44,235 bases of DNA from an uncultured Lachnospiraceae bacterium (GTDB lineage: Bacteria > Bacillota_A > Clostridia > Lachnospirales > Lachnospiraceae). Position numbers and translations under genes: made by a program. Below are positions 1 through 7,852 of the stretch, one piece after another (the stretch's first letter is position 1; every line of letters begins with the position of its first letter). The notes beneath the pieces are model-generated. The model ran no database searches and had not been told where the DNA came from. It was given only the letters and a program-made list of their open reading frames with translations. The stretch lies in assembly GCA_902773195.1 (NCBI GenBank), contig CACYDL010000123.1:1-44235 (forward strand), in the 5' to 3' direction.

Positions 1-83
1 CACATTCTGTTGGATCTTCTATGAGAATGGCTCACATTATTTCCAAAGTGTGCGCCTTTTCCGCAAACGGAGCAAACTGCCAT
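1..83 (-). CDS. rpmB: 50S ribosomal protein L28, N-terminal part (runs off the left edge)
   Basis: Translation from the ATG at 83 gives MAVCSVCGKGAHFGNNVSHS followed by HRRSNRM, the characteristic start of bacterial L28. Cys4 and Cys7 form the first half of the zinc-binding pair found in the C+ form of this protein. L28 is a late-assembling protein of the large ribosomal subunit. Only 27 codons are in the window. An ideal ribosome site (AAGGAGGTG, 91-99) sits seven bases upstream of the ATG. The gene has its own promoter and stands apart from the gerW operon, whose terminator lies just upstream. Confidence 0.93.
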   Translation of the reverse strand, partial: MAVCSVCGKGAHFGNNVSHSHRRSNRM

Positions 84-137
84 CGGTAAACACCTCCTTG
101 CAAGATAAGTAAGCTCATCCCGAGCCCGAACATGGCT

Positions 138-166
138 ATTCTATCAGATGACCGTCATGAATGCAA
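138..166 (-). promoter_or_regulatory. Predicted sigma-A promoter of rpmB
   Basis: Read on the minus strand, TTGCAT (161-166) and TAGAAT (138-143) are separated by 17 bases, and TGA directly before the -10 gives an extended -10. Transcription would start near 131, about 48 bases before the L28 ATG. The spacer holds a small perfect dyad, ATGAC-C-GTCAT at 148-158, which could be an operator but may be chance. Confidence 0.7.
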
Positions 167-182
167 GAGTTTTTTTGAAAAG

Positions 183-203
183 AAAGCCGTCACTCTTCGG
201 CTT
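183..203 (-). terminator. Intrinsic terminator overlapping the gerW stop codon
   Basis: On the minus strand AAGCCG (198-203) and CGGCTT (184-189) form a six-pair stem around an eight-base loop containing the stop codon, followed by the T-rich stretch CTTTCTTTTC. This would end the zapA-to-gerW transcript before the rpmB promoter. The stem is short, so efficiency is uncertain. Confidence 0.5.
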
Positions 204-561
204 CCTTCTCCTCCTCTTCTTTTCCTCCGGTGAACTTGTTGACCATATCCGGGACCATGTCCAGAATCTTGGAGAGGCCGTCCTGGCTCTTCACGTTCAC
301 GAGCTTGGTGGTCCCGTTGGAGATCACCAGCACCGCGGTGGGAGACATCTTTCCTCCGATGGCGCCGCCCGCGTTGGGCGTTTCCCTGTCATTCTTCCCG
401 ACGGCGCCGGCCCCGACGCCGAAGGAGACGTCCATCAGCGGGAGAATGACGGTATTTCCGACATGGATCGCCTCCCCGACGACCGTCTTGGACGAGATGA
501 AGCCCTCCATTCCGTCGAAAAGCGTCTGAACCGTATTCTGAAAATCCCTGTTTTCCGCCAT
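190..561 (-). CDS. GerW/YtfJ family sporulation protein
   Basis: The 123-residue product matches the GerW (YtfJ) family across its length. It has the family hallmarks GNTVILPLMDVSFGVGAGAV (about residues 35-54), a glycine-rich middle (NAGGAIGGKMSPTA) and a conserved end with NVKSQDGLSKILDMVP. The last dozen residues are almost all Glu and Lys. In Bacillus subtilis the homologue is made in the forespore and affects germination. The start overlaps the stop of the DUF2953 gene as TAATG, and the pairing mirrors ytfI-ytfJ of B. subtilis, so the two are probably translationally coupled. The family is also found in non-sporulating Firmicutes, so its presence does not by itself prove sporulation. Confidence 0.9.
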   Translation of the reverse strand: MAENRDFQNTVQTLFDGMEGFISSKTVVGEAIHVGNTVILPLMDVSFGVGAGAVGKNDRETPNAGGAIGGKMSPTAVLVISNGTTKLVNVKSQDGLSKILDMVPDMVNKFTGGKEEEEKEAEE

Positions 562-1601
562 TACTCCGATACCTCCTTGTCGCGGTTCTTGATGAAATGA
601 TAACAGTACCTCACGTTCCGGTCAAGAACGACCGGAACCAGCGCGATCAGGACGCGCATCAGGATCACCCGGCCCGTCGCCTGCAGGCGTCCCGCAAATC
701 TCTGCTCCGTGAAGACGGGCGTCAGGACGAGGCTGTCCCCGTACGACGGCCGGAGCGCCCAGGCGATGCCTGCCGCCTCCCCCGTGAGAGCGGGGTCGTC
801 AAAGCCGAATTCGGCCCGGCCCGACACGCGTCTCGGCCGGACGTGCCCAAGGAGCGTGAAGGCCGTTCTCTTAAGCCGGAGGACAGCAAGACCTGTCCGG
901 CTGTCCGTCAGGAAATCCGTCCACTTCGAGATCCGGCGGCACAGCGCCGCCGCGGCGGCGAGCTTCTCCTTCAGTTTTCCCGCCGCTTTTGCCGGTGCGC
1001 CCGCGATCCGGAAGGCGGCGTTGAAAACAGCCGCCCCCGCCCGGTTCATCAGGCGGCGGATCCGCAGAAGCGCTCTGGCGGCGAGGCTGATTCTCCTCTG
1101 TCTCCGTCGCTGCTTCCGGGCTACCCGGTTCCCGGGCTTCGGCTCCGGCATGTCCTCTTTGCCGTCCTCTGCCTTCCGCGCTTCAGCCGCGTCCCGGCGC
1201 TCCTTTTTCCTCTCGAGCGCCTCCCGTCTCAGCTGCTCGTACCGCCCCGGATCCCTCTTTCTGATCTTCTCCAGGCGTTTCTTTTTTTCCTTCTTCCGTT
1301 TTTCCCGTTTTTTCCTTCTCAGCTTCTCCAGCAGCTCGGCCGGGGATACGCCGAAGATCCAAAGCTTCGCCCCCGTGCTGTTCCCGTCTTCTTCTTTCCT
1401 GAAGAAAAACGACAGCCGCACCGCCCGGAACAGCCACGTCACGGAACCGTCCGCGGCGAGGCTCCCGCCGCTGTCCCCGTCGGCGGCCGCCGAATAGCGG
1501 AACGGGACCAGCAGGATGAGAAGAATCAGAACGAGAAGAACGAGAAGCAGGATCAGAAGTATCCTCCCGATCACCGAAAGGACCGTCAGTAGTACTGCCA
1601 T
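561..1601 (-). CDS. DUF2953 (YtfI-like) membrane protein with a basic insert
   Basis: The 346-residue protein starts with one strong hydrophobic segment (about residues 4-33). The C-terminal 120 residues match DUF2953: a TDSRTG-like stretch, GHVRPRRVSGRAEFGFDDPA, then ALRPSYGDSLVLTPVF. Between them lies an unusually basic, probably coiled stretch (about residues 93-172) made mostly of Arg, Lys and Glu. The function is unknown; it partners GerW in many spore-formers. A GGAG six bases before the ATG supports the start. It follows the small gene at 1624 with a 22-base gap and shares one base with gerW. Confidence 0.82.
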   Translation of the reverse strand: MAVLLTVLSVIGRILLILLLVLLVLILLILLVPFRYSAAADGDSGGSLAADGSVTWLFRAVRLSFFFRKEEDGNSTGAKLWIFGVSPAELLEKLRRKKREKRKKEKKKRLEKIRKRDPGRYEQLRREALERKKERRDAAEARKAEDGKEDMPEPKPGNRVARKQRRRQRRISLAARALLRIRRLMNRAGAAVFNAAFRIAGAPAKAAGKLKEKLAAAAALCRRISKWTDFLTDSRTGLAVLRLKRTAFTLLGHVRPRRVSGRAEFGFDDPALTGEAAGIAWALRPSYGDSLVLTPVFTEQRFAGRLQATGRVILMRVLIALVPVVLDRNVRYCYHFIKNRDKEVSE

Positions 1602-1623
1602 TGCTTTCTCCTGCCCGATTCTG

Positions 1624-1944
1624 TCACATGGATTTCTCTGTCAGCCATTCGCGGATTCTGACGTCTCCCGTCTGCCGGACGCAGTCGCCGGCGATGGCCG
1701 TCACCAGCCTCAGGGCCTCCTTCCTGCCGGAGGCGACCCCCACGATCATGGGAAGTCTCTCCCTCAGAAAAGACTGGGTCAGAAGGCCGCTCGGTATGAT
1801 ATCAAGCTCGTCCGTGCCGTTTGAGGCGAGGGTGATCAGATAGTGGCCGACGTCCGTCCTGCCCGCATCGAGCCTTTTTCGTATCCGGCCGGCGTACCGG
1901 CCGGTGCTGTCACCGATATACAGCGGTTCGTACCATGAAAGCAT
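1624..1944 (-). CDS. Small conserved protein of unknown function
   Basis: The 106-residue product starts MLSWYEPLYIGDS and continues with a stretch reading HYLITLASNGTDELDIIPS and MIVGVASGRKEALRLVTAIA. It has no signal peptide or membrane segment. The alternating hydrophobic strands and the IVGVASG turn suggest a small alpha/beta fold. The ATG at 1944 was chosen because GGGAGG lies seven bases before it. The frame is also open to an ATG at 2046, directly after the PBP stop, but that one has no ribosome site and would add 34 low-complexity residues. I recall similar short proteins beside PBP genes in Lachnospiraceae but cannot name a family. Its position implies a link to the cell envelope; no activity can be assigned. 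Confidence 0.75.
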   Translation of the reverse strand: MLSWYEPLYIGDSTGRYAGRIRKRLDAGRTDVGHYLITLASNGTDELDIIPSGLLTQSFLRERLPMIVGVASGRKEALRLVTAIAGDCVRQTGDVRIREWLTEKSM

Positions 1945-2048
1945 GCGGTTCCCTCCCTGCCAGGTCAGAACGTTCCCGGAACGGCCCCGCGCAGGGGCGT
2001 AAAAGTCCGCCGCGGACGTCCCGGCGCGGACGCGCGTTCCGCTCATTG

Positions 2049-3821
2049 TCAGTAGTAATAGCTGTCGAGGATCTCCTCCGCGATGGGCACCGCGGTGGAG
2101 CTTCCGGCGCCGCCGTTCTCGGCGAGAACGGCGATGATCAGATCCGGATCGTCCGGATTCGTGAAGCCCACAAACCAGGAATGGGTGCCGATGGAGCCGT
2201 CGCTCTTGTAGTACTCGGCGGATCCCGTCTTGCCGGCTGCCTCGTAGACCCGGCCGGAAAGAGCGCTCGCGGTTCCTCCGCTGACCACCTGCTTCATCAG
2301 GGCGGTCAGCTCCGCCGCCTCCTCCTCCGTCATGATCCGGCGGTACCGGGAGGGGGAATTCCGGCTGATCACGTGCCCCTGGTTGTTCTCCACATGGTCG
2401 ATCAGGTACGGCGACATGACCACTCCCTTGTTGGCGATGGCGGAGCAGATCAGCGCCATGTGGTAGGGCGTCGTGAGCGTTTTCCCCTGCCCGAAGGCCG
2501 TCTGCACAAGATCCACGTCGTCCGCCGGGACCTCCAGCTGCCATCTGGGACGCGACGCGTTGAGCTCACAGGGAAGAGATTCCCCGAACATCATGTCCTT
2601 CGCGGTGGACGTAAGGCGGGAGGCGCCGAGCTTCAGGCCGATCTCCGAGAAGGCGGTGTTGCAGCTGTGGGCGAAGGCGCCGGCGAAATCCTCAAGCCCG
2701 TGGGAGGCTCCCTGATAGCAGTGGACGACGGAATCCCCGACCTCGAACTCGCCCGTGCAGTCATACTCGAAGCCGGAGAAGGTGTTGTAGGCCCTGAAGT
2801 AGGACAGGGCCGTCACGATCTTGAACGTGGATCCGGGGGGATAGAGCCCCTGGGTCGCCCGGTTCAGCAGCTGGCTGTTGGAGGAATCCGAGACCATCTC
2901 GTCCCACACGGAGGCGAGCGTGTTGGGATCGAAGTCCGGCTTCGACACCATCGCCCGCACGGCGCCCGTCTTCGCGTCGAGGACGACCACCGCCCCGCGG
3001 TAGTCCCCGAGGGCGTAGTAGCAGGTCTCCTGAAGAGACGCGTTCAGCGTCGTCACCACCGTATCCCCCGGATTCTTCTTTTTCCGGAACTCGTTGATGA
3101 TCTGGTCGATGATATTGTTGTGGGCGGTCAGAAGCTGGTAGTTGGCGATCGATTCCAGACCGCTCTTTCCGTGGGTGGAAAAGCCGACGGTGTGGGCAAA
3201 TATATTGGCGTAGGGGTAGACCCGCTCCTCGGTGCCGCCCTCGTAGACGTTGGTCTTCGCCAGCGTGCTGCCGTCGATGGAGACGATGGGGCCCCGGATC
3301 ACCCGGTCCGCCTGAGAATTCTGTCTCTTGTTGTAGGGGCTGTTGAGGATTCTGTCCTTCTCAAAGAGATTGAAACAGACGAGATGCCCCATCAGAAGAA
3401 GGAATAACAGGATGAACGCCGCGGAGATGAACAGAAACGGCCCGTTCCGTCTGCGGCGCTTCCGCGCGAAGAGTCCCTCCCCTTCGTCCTCCGCGTCCTC
3501 GTCGTCGTCCGTGTCCTCGTCATCCCCGTCGTCCGGACCGGCGGCGCCGGGTTCATCCCCGCCGAACTCATCGTCGTCTCCTTCGGAAAAGACGCCGTCC
3601 CCGTCGAAAAAGGCATCGTCCTCGTCGGAAAAGGCGTCGTCCTCGTCGTACGGTTCCCCGTCGGTGTAGATGACGGAGCCTATGCCCGCGTCCTCCATGC
3701 CCGGATAGATCAGCGGCCCGCTCTCTCCCGTGGCGCGCGAAGGTCCCGCGGAGCGCCCGGGCTCACCGGACTTCTTCCGCTTCCCTGCCGTATTCGGTTC
3801 CGGATTCCTGCGATTTCTCAA
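2049..3821 (-). CDS. Class B penicillin-binding protein (PBP2/FtsI type)
   Basis: The product is a membrane-anchored peptidoglycan transpeptidase. All three active-site motifs are present: S331-T-F-K334 (nucleophile Ser331), S386-C-N388 and K531-T-G. A single membrane span lies at about 129-151, followed by the extracytoplasmic dimerisation region and transpeptidase domain. The 128 residues before the span are odd: an Arg/Lys/Gly/Pro start, then a strongly acidic Asp/Glu tract at about 55-115 with short DEDDAF-like repeats, then KRRRR next to the membrane. The start is a TTG at 3821; AAGGAGAGG six bases upstream supports it, and it overlaps the SEDS gene by 59 bases. The pairing with a SEDS polymerase marks a cognate wall-synthesis complex, but elongation and division roles cannot be told apart here. 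Confidence 0.92.
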   Translation of the reverse strand: MRNRRNPEPNTAGKRKKSGEPGRSAGPSRATGESGPLIYPGMEDAGIGSVIYTDGEPYDEDDAFSDEDDAFFDGDGVFSEGDDDEFGGDEPGAAGPDDGDDEDTDDDEDAEDEGEGLFARKRRRRNGPFLFISAAFILLFLLLMGHLVCFNLFEKDRILNSPYNKRQNSQADRVIRGPIVSIDGSTLAKTNVYEGGTEERVYPYANIFAHTVGFSTHGKSGLESIANYQLLTAHNNIIDQIINEFRKKKNPGDTVVTTLNASLQETCYYALGDYRGAVVVLDAKTGAVRAMVSKPDFDPNTLASVWDEMVSDSSNSQLLNRATQGLYPPGSTFKIVTALSYFRAYNTFSGFEYDCTGEFEVGDSVVHCYQGASHGLEDFAGAFAHSCNTAFSEIGLKLGASRLTSTAKDMMFGESLPCELNASRPRWQLEVPADDVDLVQTAFGQGKTLTTPYHMALICSAIANKGVVMSPYLIDHVENNQGHVISRNSPSRYRRIMTEEEAAELTALMKQVVSGGTASALSGRVYEAAGKTGSAEYYKSDGSIGTHSWFVGFTNPDDPDLIIAVLAENGGAGSSTAVPIAEEILDSYYY

Positions 3822-5130
3822 GTGCTTCCTCTCCTTCGTCCTCGCGAAGTATGTAGAGTCCCTGAATGATGGCCAGCATGATGATCGTGCTGATCACCGA
3901 GCTGCCGCCGTAGCTGACCAGGGGCAGCGTGATGCCGGTCATCGGAATAAACTTTGTGACGCCGCCCACCGTCAGGAAGACCTGGAAGGCGTATTCCGTC
4001 CCGAGACCGATGGAGACCAGGCGGTAGAAACGGTTCCGGATCGTCATCGAGATCGTCACGATGAGAAGGTACATGCTCATGCATACCAGCAGCAGGCTGA
4101 TCCCGAACACCGCTCCGAACTCCTCACAGATCGCGGCAAAGATGAAGTCCTTCGCCGCGACGGGAATCGTCTCAGGGCTTCCGCCGTAGAGTCCCGTGCC
4201 GAACCAGCCTCCCGCGCCGATGGCGAACAGGCCCTGTACGATCTGATAGCCCGAGGTGTCGTAGACGGCGAAGGGATTTTTCCAGGCCGTCACCCTCTGC
4301 CTCACGTGGGCAAACAGATGATAGGCGGCCACGGAGGCCGCGGCTCCTCCCGCCAGTCCGGCGACGGGCCACCGCACGTCCCTCGTGGCGACGTAGACGA
4401 CCACCACATAGGTCACGAAAAACACCAGCGCGGTGCCCAGGTCCGTCGACAGCACCAGAATCACGACGTGAAGGGCCGCGACGGCCGTCGCGAGGCAGAC
4501 GCTCCTGAAGGACGTGTCGCGGCGCAGCCTGGAGGCCAGATAGAACACAAAGGTGATCTTCACCAGCTCCGAAAACTGGATGGTGATCCCGCCGACGGAG
4601 ATGGACAGCTTGGCGCCGCCGCTCATTCTGGCGAGGGCGAGAACCCCCAGCAGCAGCACGATTCCCGCGGCGGCGTACAGAACCCGCAGCTTCGCGAGGG
4701 CCTTGAGCTTGCGGATGATCACGGGTATCACGAAGGCGGCGACCGTCCCCGCGGCCGCGATCATGAACTGCTTCAGGGCCTGGTCCGGATTGATGCGCGC
4801 GATCATGATGAAGCCGACGCTCATCAGCATCAGCATATTGTTGACGAGAAGCATGGACGAGCGTGGATAGATCAGCCGGTACAGCACGAGGGTGATGCCG
4901 TAGTAGATGTACAGGCTGACCATGAGAAGCGCAGTAAAGACGCTCCTGTCATTCAGCAGAATAATCAGAAAGCCGAGAGAGATCATCAGATAGATGATCC
5001 GGATCTGGCGCCCCAGAACGCGCTTCTTCTTTTCTTCGTCCCGCCGCGTGACGTACGTGTAATCCCCGACGGCAAAAAGAACCATCATCAGGATAAACAG
5101 GTACTTCGCGAGCTGTGTCAGTATATGCAT
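3763..5130 (-). CDS. SEDS-family peptidoglycan polymerase (FtsW/RodA/SpoVE)
   Basis: The 455-residue polytopic protein carries the SEDS signatures: STDLGTALVFF (the DLGTA region holding the catalytic Asp), QGLFAIGAGGWFGTGLYGGS, KDFIFAAICEEFG and FIPMTGITLPLVSYGGSS. SEDS proteins polymerise lipid II into glycan strands together with a class B PBP, which is encoded directly downstream with an overlap. The N-terminus has several more hydrophobic segments than the minimal RodA core (about residues 1-130), and the C-terminus is a hydrophilic, Glu-rich tail. The ATG at 5130 has only a distant GGAG, so coupling to the upstream U32 gene (stop six bases away) is likely. Confidence 0.92.
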   Translation of the reverse strand: MHILTQLAKYLFILMMVLFAVGDYTYVTRRDEEKKKRVLGRQIRIIYLMISLGFLIILLNDRSVFTALLMVSLYIYYGITLVLYRLIYPRSSMLLVNNMLMLMSVGFIMIARINPDQALKQFMIAAAGTVAAFVIPVIIRKLKALAKLRVLYAAAGIVLLLGVLALARMSGGAKLSISVGGITIQFSELVKITFVFYLASRLRRDTSFRSVCLATAVAALHVVILVLSTDLGTALVFFVTYVVVVYVATRDVRWPVAGLAGGAAASVAAYHLFAHVRQRVTAWKNPFAVYDTSGYQIVQGLFAIGAGGWFGTGLYGGSPETIPVAAKDFIFAAICEEFGAVFGISLLLVCMSMYLLIVTISMTIRNRFYRLVSIGLGTEYAFQVFLTVGGVTKFIPMTGITLPLVSYGGSSVISTIIMLAIIQGLYILREDEGEEALEKSQESGTEYGREAEEVR

Positions 5131-5136
5131 GCGCCG

Positions 5137-7386
5137 CTATTCGACTCCTCTGAGAAAATGTCCCTTCGTCCAGGTGCCCTGCGGCACCGGCCTGCCCTCT
5201 CTGACCGCACCTTCCGCGATCTTCAGGATGCGGGCCGTCTCCTCCCGGCTTTCGCCGGTGAACTGCAGCCGGACGCGGCCAAAGCCCATCCGGCGGATCG
5301 TCTCCGTCTCCTGCAGCAGCATGAGGGGGAGGCTGTTCCGCACTATATTATAGCAGAAAACACAGTCACATTTTACCGGAAATTTCATGCCCATGCGGTC
5401 CGTCAGCGTAAAGCTGTCATTTCCGCGGGTGCAGCGGTCCGTCGTCTTCTTCAGGCACTGGACCGTGATCATCAGCGGAAGGTATCCGTAGACGATCAGA
5501 TCGCTCCCGGAATTGTCCCTCCGGAAGAGCTCCCTCCGGTTGAGCTCCACGGGCGCCGTGTCGCCGGCGATGCCCGCGTCCCGTAGGAAAGCGGCCGCTT
5601 CGCGGTTAAAGGTATACAGGCCGGCGTCCGCCTTCACCAGGCGGGCCAGCCCCCTGTTGATAAAGTACGAAGCGGTATCGATGTTCCTCGCCAGAAAGCC
5701 GGAGAGGCCGTTCTTCTCCAGCTCCCCGGCGTGCTCCTTCAGCGCCTCCGCCGGATTGCCCGCCCGGTCGATATAGGGGAGAGCGATGAAGGCCTGCCGG
5801 CCGGCGTCCGTGACGGAGCGGATCAGCTTCACCGCGGAGGAGACAGGCTCTCCCCGGGCGATGATCATGGAACTCTCCAGGCAGATCTCCTCCACCGCCG
5901 GCGAAGCCAGGGCGGCGGCAAGCTGATCCGGCTCCGAGACCAGCGCCTGGATCCGCAGGCGTCCGCCGGCGGATGCCTGCCCGGCGCCCTTCTTTTTTTC
6001 TTCGCTCCCGGCGGGCTCCGGGGAAACCTCTCCATCCCGGAGGCAGCCCTTCAGGAGCGCCTCGCGAAGCCCGGCGGTCCCGGCCCGGCGCAGCACATTG
6101 AGCTCCTTCACCGGCAGAAAGCTCTGCCCGTCCGTCTCCACGGTGATCTCCCGGAGTTCAAAATCCGTGTCTCCCACCCGGCTCAGCTGCTCCCGGATCC
6201 GCTCCTCCGTCAGGGCGCTGTTTCTCGCCTGCTGGACCTCGCCTCCGGATACCCGGTATTCGGCGCATCCGGAGGAAAAGACCGCGGAGACCGGCTCTCC
6301 CGCCCGCACAACGGCTCTCACGGTGAGGGGCACCTTTCTCTCGCGCTCCATATAGCGCTCCCTCATCTTCTCATAGAGCGAATGGCGGGCCGCGGTCTCC
6401 TGATCCGTCAGCTCGTGCTTGACGCAGGCCATCATCTCCGGGCCGTTTCTCCGGTGAAAATAGCCGTCCGTGAAGCCGCTTCGGTTGTAGAGATCGTAGA
6501 GGATTCTTCGGTCGGCCGCGTCCGCTTTTCCCGCGCGGCCGTCCCGGGCCATCCTGTCGAGATATTTCCGGTAGACCGACACGACCCCCGCCGCGTACTC
6601 CGGCTTCTTCATGCGGCCCTCGATCTTGAGGGACGCGATCCCGCAGGAGGCCAGCTCGTCCAGCAGGTCGACAGCGCACAGATCCTTCGGGCTCAGATAA
6701 TGCCGCGCATCCTTTCTCTCCACGATGGAGGTGCTCCCGTCAAAGTCGCGGTTGTTCAGGAGATAGAGAAGCCGGCAGGGCTGGGCGCACCTGCCCCGGT
6801 TGCCGCTTCGTCCTCCGATCATGCTGGAATAGAGGCACTGTCCCGAATAGCAGCAGCAGAGGGCTCCGTGGATGAAGGTCTCGACCTCGAGTCCCGTCTC
6901 CTCCATGATCGCGGTCAGCTCGGCGAGGGACAGCTCCCGGGCGGGGACCACCCGCGTCACGCCGCATTTCTTAAGGAAGCGGGCGCTCTCGGGTCCCGTC
7001 ACCGTCATCTGGGTGCTGGCGTGAAGGGGCATGTCCGGGAAATACCGGTGCAGGGCCGCGAGAACGCCGAAATCCTGTACAAGGACCGCGTCGACGCCGT
7101 GCCTGTAATACGGCAGCAGGTAGTCGTACAGTCCGGTCATCTCCTCGTCCTTGAGCAGCGTGTTGACCGTCAGATAGACCTTGACGCCGCGGAGATGGGC
7201 GTAGTCGATCGCGTCGAGCAGCTCCGACTCATCGGGGTTGTCGGCGTAGGCGCGCGCGCCGAACCGGGTCCCGCCGATGTAGACGGCGTCGGCTCCCGCG
7301 GAAATGACGGCTCTGAGGGCCTCCACCGAGCCCGCCGGGGCGAGAAGCTCCGGTATCCTGATGCTTCTGTCTGTATTCTGTCCCAT
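5137..7386 (-). CDS. Peptidase U32 family protein with a long C-terminal extension
   Basis: The N-terminal half is a U32 domain: PELLAPAGSVEALRAVISAG, ADAVYIGG, VQDFGVL and the conserved cysteine block with C-C-C-YSGQC and NRGRCAQPCR. These cysteines fit the family's recent assignment to iron-sulfur enzymes of RNA hydroxylation (RlhA, TrhP, UbiU/V) better than a protease. The remaining ~450 residues, with a second cysteine-containing C-D-C-V-F-C stretch near the C-terminus, resemble the DUF3656 extension of RlhA-like members. The start is uncertain. The ATG at 7386 is used here; a TTG at 7395 sits ten bases after GGAGGG, and a TTG at 7416 is also in frame. The substrate is unknown. Confidence 0.85.
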   Translation of the reverse strand: MGQNTDRSIRIPELLAPAGSVEALRAVISAGADAVYIGGTRFGARAYADNPDESELLDAIDYAHLRGVKVYLTVNTLLKDEEMTGLYDYLLPYYRHGVDAVLVQDFGVLAALHRYFPDMPLHASTQMTVTGPESARFLKKCGVTRVVPARELSLAELTAIMEETGLEVETFIHGALCCCYSGQCLYSSMIGGRSGNRGRCAQPCRLLYLLNNRDFDGSTSIVERKDARHYLSPKDLCAVDLLDELASCGIASLKIEGRMKKPEYAAGVVSVYRKYLDRMARDGRAGKADAADRRILYDLYNRSGFTDGYFHRRNGPEMMACVKHELTDQETAARHSLYEKMRERYMERERKVPLTVRAVVRAGEPVSAVFSSGCAEYRVSGGEVQQARNSALTEERIREQLSRVGDTDFELREITVETDGQSFLPVKELNVLRRAGTAGLREALLKGCLRDGEVSPEPAGSEEKKKGAGQASAGGRLRIQALVSEPDQLAAALASPAVEEICLESSMIIARGEPVSSAVKLIRSVTDAGRQAFIALPYIDRAGNPAEALKEHAGELEKNGLSGFLARNIDTASYFINRGLARLVKADAGLYTFNREAAAFLRDAGIAGDTAPVELNRRELFRRDNSGSDLIVYGYLPLMITVQCLKKTTDRCTRGNDSFTLTDRMGMKFPVKCDCVFCYNIVRNSLPLMLLQETETIRRMGFGRVRLQFTGESREETARILKIAEGAVREGRPVPQGTWTKGHFLRGVE

Positions 7387-7393
7387 ACTATGC

Positions 7394-7422
7394 AAAAGGT
7401 GATTACCCTCCGGCAATCACCT
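7394..7422 (-). terminator. Strong hairpin between zapA and the U32 gene (terminator or attenuator)
   Basis: On the minus strand AGGTGATTGCC and GGTAATCACCT form an 11-pair stem (one G-U pair) closed by the four-base loop GGAG, followed directly by TTTTG. This looks like an intrinsic terminator with a short T tract. The loop is itself a Shine-Dalgarno sequence for the in-frame TTG at 7395, so the same structure may govern translation of the U32 gene. It lies only ten bases after the zapA stop. Confidence 0.55.
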
Positions 7423-7431
7423 GATCCTTTC

Positions 7432-7773
7432 TTATCGCTTCTGGCCGTTCGACCGCTTCATGTTGTCCATCATGACCTGCAGGCTGACAAGCTCCTGGCG
7501 GAGATTGTACAGCTCCTTGTCCTTGCGCTCGATCTCCTCCTCGAGCTCTCCCGCCCGGTCCCTGGCCTTGAAATAGTCGTCCGCGACGTTGAGGGAAAGC
7601 AACGTATTCTTCATGTCGGAAGTCATCCGCCGCCAGCTCTTGAGCTCGCTGAGCTCACTGATTCTGTGATTCAGATAGAGGGCCACTTTTTCAAGATACT
7701 CTTCGCTTTCATATCCGCTGAGACGGGTGACCTTGCCGCCGATCAGGACCTGAACCGTGTTCTTTTCAGCCAT
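7432..7773 (-). CDS. zapA: Cell division protein ZapA
   Basis: The 113-residue product has the ZapA layout: a short globular N-terminus (NTVQVLIGGKVTRLSGYESEEY followed by LEKVALYLNHRISEL), an alanine/leucine helix (NVADDYFKARDRAGELEEE) and a C-terminal coiled coil. ZapA binds and cross-links FtsZ filaments at the division ring. GGAGG five bases before the ATG fixes the start. It is the first gene after a good promoter and precedes the U32, SEDS and PBP genes, consistent with a division and wall-growth operon. Confidence 0.88.
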   Translation of the reverse strand: MAEKNTVQVLIGGKVTRLSGYESEEYLEKVALYLNHRISELSELKSWRRMTSDMKNTLLSLNVADDYFKARDRAGELEEEIERKDKELYNLRQELVSLQVMMDNMKRSNGQKR

Positions 7774-7819
7774 GAACGCCTCCGATTCCGTATTGATCTA
7801 CTTACGTGCTGTATGTCTT

Positions 7820-7847
7820 ATTATAACTGAAATCGTGCAAACTTCAA
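7820..7847 (-). promoter_or_regulatory. Predicted promoter of zapA and the downstream envelope genes
   Basis: On the minus strand TTGAAG (7842-7847), a 16-base spacer and a perfect TATAAT (7820-7825) lie in the gap between ruvB and zapA. The start site would fall near 7813, about 40 bases before the zapA ATG. Confidence 0.68.
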
Positions 7848-7852
7848 GGTAT

